Origin: an uncultured Archangium sp.
GTDB taxonomy: Bacteria > Myxococcota > Myxococcia > Myxococcales > Myxococcaceae
Direction: 5' to 3'
DNA length: 11,196 nucleotides
NCBI GenBank assembly: GCA_946479335.1
Contig: CAMLFP010000171.1
Span: 1 to 11,196 of the forward strand
Below are positions 6,405 through 11,196 of this stretch, piece by piece. Every line of letters starts with the position of its first letter. Position 1 is the first letter of the stretch. The notes under the pieces are model-generated. The model did not search any database, had not been told where the DNA came from, and worked only from the letters and a program-made list of their open reading frames with translations. The translations under genes and the position numbers were made by a program.

Positions 6405-7739
6405 TCACGGCGCGGCGCCGGGCGCGGTCGGCTTGCGGCGCGTCACCGTGAACGCCACGAGGCCCAGCGCGGCGACCACTGAAATCCACACCAGCAACGA
6501 GGGCTTCTCGCGGAAGCCGACGAACAACATCCACGCGGCCGACGCGACGTACACGCCCGCGGCGAGGAGCGCGCTCACGGCGACGTCTTTCCCGCGCGCC
6601 TTCGCCACGAAGAGGCCCAGCACCGTCAGCGCCGCGAACAGCACGAGGATCGCGCCCACGTTCGAAAGCACGCTGCGCACGTCGTGCGTGAAGAGCAGCA
6701 GCAGCGCCAGCGCGCCCTGCAGCAGCACCGCGCCCACCGGCGGCTGCCCTTCCTTCGCCTTCAAGAACGCGGGGAGAAACCCGTCTTTCGCCATCGCCGA
6801 GTACACGCGCGGGCCGACCAGCAACATCGCGCTCATCGCGGAGACGAACAGCAGCAACATCACCGCGCTCATCACCCGCGCCGCCACGGGCCCGAGCAGC
6901 GCCGCCATCACCGCCTGGCCCAGCGTCACCTGCTCGTACTGCCCTTTCAGCGCCGTGAAGTCGTCGTAGCTGAACACCACCGTGCCCTGCGCCGGCGTGA
7001 GGTTGGCCACGAAGATGAAGTTCACCACCAGGTACAGCGCGCCCACCGCGAGGCAGCCGATGAGCATCGCGCGCGGCACCGTCTTCTGCGGCTCGATGAA
7101 CTCGTCGGCGGCGTACACCGCGGCGTTCCACCCGGAGAACGCGAAGGCGATGAAGAACAGGCTCCCGAGGATTTCGTTCACCGGCGCCTGCGTCGGGTTG
7201 GGCGGCGACCACGTGGGCCACGCGAGCGACCCGAAGGCCACGCCCGCGATGACGAAGCCCGCCAGCAGCGCCACCTTGATGCCCACCAGCACGTTCTGCG
7301 CGCGCGCTGAAAAGTGCAGCCCGACGGCGTGCACCAGCGTCAGCGCGACAATCAACGCGGCGCCCACCAACGTCGGCTTCAGCCCCGGCACCACCACGCG
7401 CGCGAAGGCGCCCGCGGCCATGGCGTCCAACGCGGTGGGCGCAGAGAACCCGACCAGCAACGACGCCCAGCCCGCGAGGTAGCCCAGCGCCGGGTGCAGC
7501 AACGAAGAGAGGTAGCGGTACTCACCGCCGCCCTCCGGCACCAGCCGCGCCACCTCCGCGTACGCGCGCGCGCCGCACAGCGCGAGCACGGCGCCGATGA
7601 GCCACGCCAGCAGAATCTGCGAGGGCGAGAGCGACTGCGCCATGAAGCCGGTGGAGAGGAAGACGCCCGCGCCCACCATGTTGGCGACCACCAGACCGAT
7701 GCCGGACTTGAGCCCCAGGGACTTCACGCGCGCGGGCAC
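6405..7739 (-). CDS. APC-family amino acid permease
   Basis: A 444-residue inner-membrane transporter with about twelve hydrophobic segments, the usual length and layout of the APC family (LeuT fold), which imports or exchanges amino acids or amines. Near the N-terminus GIGLVVANMVGAGVFLSTG (13-31) carries the unwound first helix with its VGAG substrate-binding motif. YAEVARLVPEGGGEYRYL (60-77) is the classical loop after helix 2. FIAFAFSGWNAAVYAADE marks helix 6, and GPRVYSAMAKDGFLP the conserved cytoplasmic loop after helix 8. The GTG start lies 3 nt after the acetyltransferase stop, separated by a second in-frame TAG, with no Shine-Dalgarno, so reinitiation after the upstream gene is likely; a GTG at codon 5 is an alternative. 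The substrate cannot be told from sequence. Confidence 0.95.
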   Translation of the reverse strand: MPARVKSLGLKSGIGLVVANMVGAGVFLSTGFMAQSLSPSQILLAWLIGAVLALCGARAYAEVARLVPEGGGEYRYLSSLLHPALGYLAGWASLLVGFSAPTALDAMAAGAFARVVVPGLKPTLVGAALIVALTLVHAVGLHFSARAQNVLVGIKVALLAGFVIAGVAFGSLAWPTWSPPNPTQAPVNEILGSLFFIAFAFSGWNAAVYAADEFIEPQKTVPRAMLIGCLAVGALYLVVNFIFVANLTPAQGTVVFSYDDFTALKGQYEQVTLGQAVMAALLGPVAARVMSAVMLLLFVSAMSAMLLVGPRVYSAMAKDGFLPAFLKAKEGQPPVGAVLLQGALALLLLFTHDVRSVLSNVGAILVLFAALTVLGLFVAKARGKDVAVSALLAAGVYVASAAWMLFVGFREKPSLLVWISVVAALGLVAFTVTRRKPTAPGAAP

Positions 7740-7742
7740 CTA

Positions 7743-8267
7743 CTACACCGCCGAGTAACTGCGTACGTCGCCCGGCGCGCCGTCGAGGTTGGGGAAAGAG
7801 AGGTAGCGCCGCAGCACGCCCTCGAACTCCAGGCCGGCCTTCTCCAACACCCGCGCCGAGGCGAGGTGCGCGACGTGACACTGCGCCTCGAGGCGCGCGA
7901 GGCCCAGCGTGCGGCTCAGCTCCACCATCGCGCGGCACGCCTCGGTGGCGAAGCCCTGCCCCCACGCGTCGCGCCGCAAGATGTAGCCCGTCATCGCGCG
8001 GTGCCGGCCCAGCACGTGAAACCCGGTGGAGCCGATGGCGCGCCCCGCATACTCCACGATGAAGGTGCCCACGCCGTGGTCGACCCACTCGCGCGTCGCG
8101 AAGGTGAGGAAGCGCTGCGTGTCTTCGATGGTGCGATGCCGCGGCCAGCCCATGTACCGCGTGACCTCGTCGTCGCTCGCCCACGCAAAGGCCGCCGCCG
8201 CGTCGCTCATCACGGGTGTGCGCAGCGTGAGTCGTCGGGTCGTGAGGTGCGCGGGGGCCTTGAACAC
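7743..8267 (-). CDS. GNAT-family N-acetyltransferase (RimJ/RimL-like)
   Basis: A 174-residue cytoplasmic enzyme of the acetyl-CoA-dependent GNAT fold. The opening TTRRLTLRTPVMSDAAAAF (9-27) is typical of RimJ/RimL-like proteins, which acetylate N-termini of proteins or small amines. The acetyl-CoA pyrophosphate loop is RRDAWGQGFATEA (98-110), matching the R/Q-x-x-G-x-G/A signature. ASARVLEKAGLEFEGVLRRY (137-155) is the standard C-terminal part; the Asn usually found just before it is replaced by His134/Leu135. The GTG start has GGGAG (8278-8282) 10 nt upstream. The gene ends with two consecutive in-frame TAG codons. It is the first gene of the tight - strand run and begins 17 nt after a strong terminator. 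The substrate is unknown. Confidence 0.93.
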   Translation of the reverse strand: MFKAPAHLTTRRLTLRTPVMSDAAAAFAWASDDEVTRYMGWPRHRTIEDTQRFLTFATREWVDHGVGTFIVEYAGRAIGSTGFHVLGRHRAMTGYILRRDAWGQGFATEACRAMVELSRTLGLARLEAQCHVAHLASARVLEKAGLEFEGVLRRYLSFPNLDGAPGDVRSYSAV

Positions 8268-8277
8268 GGCGCGCAGA

Positions 8278-8282
8278 CTCCC
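8278..8282 (-). promoter_or_regulatory. Ribosome binding site of the acetyltransferase gene
   Basis: GGGAG on the - strand, 10 nt before the GTG at 8267. It supports that start. It begins only 2 nt after the T-run of the terminator at 8285-8328. Confidence 0.6.
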
Positions 8283-8284
8283 AG

Positions 8285-8328
8285 AAAAAACGAGGCGGCG
8301 GCGTGCTCTCTCGACACGCCACCGCCTC
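8285..8328 (-). terminator. Intrinsic terminator after the MopE-like lipoprotein gene
   Basis: Read on the - strand, GAGGCGGTGGCGTG and CACGCCGCCGCCTC form a 14-bp stem with a single G-T wobble and a 9-nt loop. G and then six T residues (8290-8285) follow directly. It starts 21 nt after the lipoprotein stop codon. It is the clearest rho-independent terminator in the window and ends 17 nt before the next start codon on the same strand. Confidence 0.92.
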
Positions 8329-8349
8329 TGGCCAGCCTGGTCGCCTGCG

Positions 8350-10368
8350 TCAGTACGCCATGCAGTCGGCCACCACGCCGCACGTCGAGCCTTCGAGGAA
8401 GTTGCACTGCTGGTACACCTGCGAGGGCGAGGCGTAGGTGCACGAGCCGCCGCCGGAGCTCTTCACCGCGCGGTAGTTCACCGTGTTGAAGCCCGGCGGG
8501 CAGAGGTTGAGCACCGTCAGCGTGTAGAGCGTGGGCGTGTTGGCCGAGGGGCAGGTCTGACCGTGCTCCGAGGTGTAATAGCCACCGGTGATGAGGCACG
8601 TGGCGTTCGCGTAGCCGTTGGTGTCGCTGCAGTCCTCCCCCGAGCACGTGGTGTCGACGCGCGTGCCGGCGGGGAGCGCCGCGCCGATGCAGGTGTTGGC
8701 CGCCAGCCCGGAGCACCAGCCGTCGTTGTCGCTGTCGGTGCGCAGCGAGACGATGCGGTACTTGTTCGCGTCACTCGGCGCGCAGTCGCTGAAGCCGAGG
8801 CACGAGCTCTCCGCGCGCGTCCCCGCGGGCGGCGTGGCGGACACGCACGAGCTGGGCGGCGGCACGGTGCAGTAGCCATCGCCGTCGGTGTCGGGGACCC
8901 ACGAGCCGATGATCATCGTGTTGCTGTCGCCATCGTTGCAGTCATCGGTCGCCTTGCATTGCCCAGGGCGCCGGGTGCCCGCGGGAATCCACGAGGGACC
9001 GCCGCACGCGCCCACGACCGGGTTGACGCAGTACTCGTCGTTGTCGGCGTCGACGCGCACCGATTCGAACTGGAAGGCCTGCGCGTTGGAGTCGCTGCAG
9101 TCGTCGGTCGCCGCGCACTGCGCCGAGGGCCGCTTGCCGGCGGGCGCCGCGCCGGGGCTCGCGCACACCGTGGTCGCGGCGTTCACGCAGTAGCCGTCGG
9201 CGTCGGCGTCGTCGCGCACCAGCTCGTTCGACCACGCCTGCGCGTCGCCGTCGTTGCAGTCGCTGGTGGTCTCGCAGGTGTTGATGAAGCGGCGGCCGAC
9301 GCCCGCGCTGGCGCCGACGCACTCGCTGGTGGCGCTCCCCGTGCAGTGCCCGTCGTTGTCGGCGTCGGTGAGGGTCGACATCACGCGGAAGCGCGTGGCG
9401 TCACCGGCCGCGCAGTCTTGCCCGAGCGACGCGGCGCCGGAGATGAACCCCGAGGGGCACGCGTTCGACACCGCGCACTGCTGGCTGACGGTGGCGCTGT
9501 CGGCGTAGCCATCTCCGTCGGCGTCGGCGTAGCAGCCGATGGTCAGCCCCTCGTCGATGGTGCCGTCGCAGTTGTTGTCGACGCCGTCGCAGACCTCCGC
9601 CGAGAGCGTGATGCAGGTGCCGTTGCACAGACTCTCCCCGCTGCCGCACGCACAGGTGCCGGCAACACAGCTCTGCCCCGCCGCGCCGCACAGGGTCGCG
9701 CCCTCGTCGGTGGCGCCGTTGCAGTCGTCGTCGACGCCGTTGCACACCTCGACGCTGACGCTCGCGCTGCACGCCGAGAGCACGTGGTCGCTGCCGCAGG
9801 TCTGGGAGCCGCGGCCGCTGCAGCAGGTCACCGACGAGCCCGGCGTGGTGCAGCCGCAGCCCTCGTTGACGGTGCCGTCACAGTTGTCGTCGGCGGCGGT
9901 GCTGCACGACTCCACGGCGCCGGGCGCGATGGAGGCGTTGGAGTCGTCACAGTCGTCGTGCGACGTGACGAAGCCGGCCTGCGCCGTGCACGCCACCGCC
10001 CCGGGGTACGCCGCGTCGCCGTGGCCATCGCCGTCGCTGTCCGGGTACCAGCGCTGGGCGACGCCTTCGTCGATTTCTCCGTCGCAGTCGTCGTCGAGTT
10101 TGTTGCAGGTCTCCGCGACCGGCTTCACCTCGCCGATGCACTCCGTCGACCAGGCGCCGTTCACGCACTGCTGCTGGCCCGAGCGGCACGCGCCGATGGT
10201 CTCGTGGCCGCACTCACGCGTCGCGCCGTTCGCGCAGTCACCCGCCGGCGCCGCGACGCACGCGCCGTTCTGGCACGCCTCGTCGGGGAGACAGTCGGCG
10301 GTGGAGGAGCAGACGTTGGACGGCCCACACGCAGCGAGGAGAGGGAGCAGGACGAGGAGTTTTCTCAT
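8350..10368 (-). CDS. MopE-like Cys/Asp-rich repeat lipoprotein
   Basis: A 672-residue protein that starts at the ATG at 10368 with a type II signal peptide: MRKLLVLLPLLAAC, lipobox LAAC, lipidated Cys14. I count 63 cysteines (about 9%). After a Cys-rich head (20-80) come four copies of the MopE-type putative metal-binding motif (88-102, 155-170, 209-223, 260-274; CDGVDNNCDGTIDEG is the cleanest). DxDxDG calcium-type motifs of thrombospondin type 3 style occur at 110-118 and 282-290 and in every later repeat except one with a Gly-to-Glu change (445). Residues about 329-592 are five tandem 52-53-residue repeats, and 593-672 is a unique Cys-rich tail. Such proteins are typically exported and rigidified by disulfides and divalent metals; copper binding is known for MopE of Methylococcus. 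Ligand and role are unknown. The gene is divergent from a sigma factor and ends in a strong terminator. Confidence 0.93.
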   Translation of the reverse strand: MRKLLVLLPLLAACGPSNVCSSTADCLPDEACQNGACVAAPAGDCANGATRECGHETIGACRSGQQQCVNGAWSTECIGEVKPVAETCNKLDDDCDGEIDEGVAQRWYPDSDGDGHGDAAYPGAVACTAQAGFVTSHDDCDDSNASIAPGAVESCSTAADDNCDGTVNEGCGCTTPGSSVTCCSGRGSQTCGSDHVLSACSASVSVEVCNGVDDDCNGATDEGATLCGAAGQSCVAGTCACGSGESLCNGTCITLSAEVCDGVDNNCDGTIDEGLTIGCYADADGDGYADSATVSQQCAVSNACPSGFISGAASLGQDCAAGDATRFRVMSTLTDADNDGHCTGSATSECVGASAGVGRRFINTCETTSDCNDGDAQAWSNELVRDDADADGYCVNAATTVCASPGAAPAGKRPSAQCAATDDCSDSNAQAFQFESVRVDADNDEYCVNPVVGACGGPSWIPAGTRRPGQCKATDDCNDGDSNTMIIGSWVPDTDGDGYCTVPPPSSCVSATPPAGTRAESSCLGFSDCAPSDANKYRIVSLRTDSDNDGWCSGLAANTCIGAALPAGTRVDTTCSGEDCSDTNGYANATCLITGGYYTSEHGQTCPSANTPTLYTLTVLNLCPPGFNTVNYRAVKSSGGGSCTYASPSQVYQQCNFLEGSTCGVVADCMAY
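8593..9384 (-). repeat. Five tandem 52-53-residue four-Cys repeats
   Basis: Protein residues about 329-592. Each unit opens with D-x-D-x-D-G-[HYW]-C and has four cysteines at fixed steps: 342/350/365/371, 394/402/418/424, 447/455/471/477, 500/508/523/529 and 552/560/575/580. First cysteines are 52, 53, 53 and 52 residues apart. Between the second and third cysteine lies PAGTR or a variant, and the last lies in a DDCNDGD-like motif. A degenerate earlier unit is visible at 282-328 (Cys298 and Cys319 in register, first Cys replaced by Ala289). Confidence 0.85.
9547..10107 (-). repeat. Four MopE-type CDGxDNNCDGxxDEG motifs
   Basis: Protein residues 88-102, 155-170, 209-223 and 260-274. They read CNKLDDDCDGEIDEG, CSTAADDNCDGTVNEG, CNGVDDDCNGATDEG and CDGVDNNCDGTIDEG. 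They match the putative metal-binding motif family found in MopE-like proteins. Spacing is irregular (67, 54 and 51 residues), unlike the later array. Confidence 0.85.
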
Positions 10369-10444
10369 GCCTGCTCGACAAGGGCGCCCCGGGGCATTTT
10401 CACGAATTCGGGAAACCGTACGGGAATCGGGTATTTGTGACCCC
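10369..10444. promoter_or_regulatory. Divergent promoter region between lipoprotein and sigma gene
   Basis: This 76-bp gap must hold both promoters. It contains GAATTC (10404-10409), an imperfect 12-bp tandem repeat starting CGGGAA at 10409 and 10421 (8 of 12 match), and the palindrome CCGTACGG (10416-10423). GGGAAACC (10410-10417) resembles an ECF-type -35 element. TATTTG (10432-10437), 7 nt before the sigma ATG, could be a -10 element and would give a leaderless mRNA; no Shine-Dalgarno is seen for that ATG. The elements are suggestive only. Confidence 0.45.
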
Positions 10445-11107
10445 ATGAGCCACGCGACCGACGTGGAGTGGGCGCAGGCCTGTGCCCGCGGGGAGGCGGA
10501 GGCGCTCTCGCGCTTCGAGGCCGGGTTCCGCCCCTTGATGGTGGCGACGGCGCGGCGCTTCGGCTCCGCCGACTTCGCGCAGGAGGTCGCGCAGGCGGTG
10601 CGCGAGCGGCTGCTGGTGGGTGATGGCGACCGCCCGCCGCGCATCGTGGACTACTCGGGCCAGGGGCCGCTCGCGGGGTACGTGCAGGCGGTGACGGTGC
10701 GGCTCGCGCTCAACCGCCTCGCGGCCGACGCCCGGCGGCCGGTGGGGGGTGACGAGGCGGTGTTCGACGGGCCCGACGGCCGCGATGACCCCGAGGTGGT
10801 GGCGCTCAAGACGCGCTACCGCAGCGAGTTCAAGCAGGCCTTCGCGGCGGCGATGGAGGCGCTGGAGCCGGATCTCCGCGCCGCGCTGCGGCTGTTCTAC
10901 CTCGATGGGCTCTCGCTGGCCGACCTCGGGCGGCTCTACGGGTGGTCGGTGCCGACGGCGTCGCGGCGGCTGGCCGCGGCCCGCGCGGAGGTGTTGAAGG
11001 TGACGCGCGACGCGCTCGCCTCGCGGCTCAAGCTGACGCCGGCGGAGCTCGACAGCGTGCTGCGCCTCATCGAGAGCCGGCTGTCGGTGGAGGCGTTGAA
11101 CTTCTGA
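10445..11107 (+). CDS. Sigma-70-family (ECF-like) transcription factor
   Basis: A 220-residue protein starting at the ATG at 10445 (MSHATDVEW). Residues about 8-95 fit sigma region 2: acidic and helical, with FAQEVAQAVRERLL where the DDxxQEVF-like core is expected and PLAGYVQAVTVRLALNRL resembling region 2.3/2.4. A linker with GPDGRDDPEVVAL leads to region 4 at about 130-185, whose helix-turn-helix reads LSLADLGRLYGWSVPTAS. A Lys/Leu-rich tail (about 186-220) follows. The whole resembles the sigma-70 family described only in Myxococcales (the gmx1 type), which often lies beside Ser/Thr kinase genes; I could not test this. The frame stays open far upstream, but that part is antisense to the lipoprotein; an ATG at 10367 would add 26 residues. 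It is divergent to the MopE-like gene, which it may control. Confidence 0.88.
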   Translation: MSHATDVEWAQACARGEAEALSRFEAGFRPLMVATARRFGSADFAQEVAQAVRERLLVGDGDRPPRIVDYSGQGPLAGYVQAVTVRLALNRLAADARRPVGGDEAVFDGPDGRDDPEVVALKTRYRSEFKQAFAAAMEALEPDLRAALRLFYLDGLSLADLGRLYGWSVPTASRRLAAARAEVLKVTRDALASRLKLTPAELDSVLRLIESRLSVEALNF

Positions 11108-11157
11108 AGCGCCGCAGCGGCGACGGAACGCTCGACAGCGTGCTGCGGCTCATCGAG
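11048..11157 (+). repeat. 27-bp direct repeat spanning the sigma gene 3' end
   Basis: Positions 11048-11074 (coding LDSVLRLIE) recur at 11131-11157 with 26 of 27 bases identical, 83 bp apart. The second copy lies after the stop codon and again reads LDSVLRLIE, in a frame shifted by two relative to the sigma gene; the residues after it (RPSGE) still resemble those after the first copy (SRLSVE). That frame stays open to the window edge and could be the start of a further gene (GTG at 11140) or a remnant of a partial duplication. Confidence 0.7.
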
Positions 11158-11196
11158 CGGCCCTCAGGGGAGCTCGGAGCGCGGGAGCGGCGGCAA

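Noticed and set aside
6364..7221. N-terminal extension of the 334-residue lipoprotein
   Set aside because: The extension runs out of frame through the permease gene and would bury the signal peptide that starts at 6363.
8593..9384. Periodic DNA pattern that could suggest a CRISPR array
   Set aside because: The period is about 156-159 bp with codon-level divergence and an intact reading frame; it is a protein repeat.
9539..10366. N-terminal extension of the sigma factor
   Set aside because: It is antisense to the lipoprotein gene and Ser/Pro-rich without sigma features; sigma-like sequence begins only after 10445.
10404..10409. GAATTC as a functional operator by itself
   Set aside because: A six-base palindrome occurs by chance at this scale; it also appears at 26-31 near the left edge.
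8026..10440. 804-residue open frame on the + strand opposite the lipoprotein and acetyltransferase
   Set aside because: It is Ala/Val/Arg-rich with repeats mirroring the Asp/Cys repeats of the lipoprotein; no motif or start signal supports it.
10369..10644. N-terminal extension of the MopE-like lipoprotein
   Set aside because: It overlaps the sigma gene on the other strand, and the lipoprotein signal peptide starts cleanly at 10368.

Overview
The window is very GC-rich, with GC-saturated third codon positions, and reads as chromosomal DNA from a myxobacterium (Myxococcota). Pointers are a large MopE-like cysteine- and aspartate-rich lipoprotein, a B-box-type zinc finger fused to a DUF2569-like membrane domain, and a compact sigma factor resembling a myxobacterial sigma-70 family. 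This placement is inferred from gene style; no taxonomic marker gene is present.

Left part, + strand (1-2486): the last 23 residues of a membrane protein (perhaps a metal P-type ATPase), a small GTG-start gene for a putative exported protein (99-422), and a 672-residue CPA2/Kef-type cation:proton antiporter (468-2486). The antiporter has an extra hydrophobic block and a TrkA-C-like tail but no TrkA-N domain.

Middle part, - strand (2490-8267): seven closely packed genes. In transcription order they are a GNAT acetyltransferase, an APC amino acid permease, a 334-residue lipoprotein, an 80-residue unknown protein, an alpha/beta hydrolase, a PAP2-type phosphatase and a zinc finger/DUF2569-like membrane protein. 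Gaps are 3, 41, 45, 15, 6 and about 25 nt, so part or all could be one operon. The last three or four genes look like an envelope or lipid-related set. The final gene meets the antiporter tail to tail with 3 bp between stop codons, and a perfect 9-bp hairpin sits at the junction.

Right part (8285-11196): a 672-residue MopE-like lipoprotein on the - strand, followed by a strong intrinsic terminator that ends only 17 nt before the GNAT start codon. Divergent to it, across a 76-bp intergenic region with short repeats and a palindrome, is a sigma-70-family regulator (+ strand). After the sigma stop codon a 27-bp segment of its 3' end recurs out of frame, and the window ends there.

The most distinctive items are the regular 52-53-residue four-cysteine repeat array in the lipoprotein, its divergent pairing with a sigma factor, the terminator abutting the GNAT gene, and the 3'-end repeat of the sigma gene. 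No RNA gene, insertion sequence, CRISPR array or origin was seen. No stretch over 300 bases lacks a gene.
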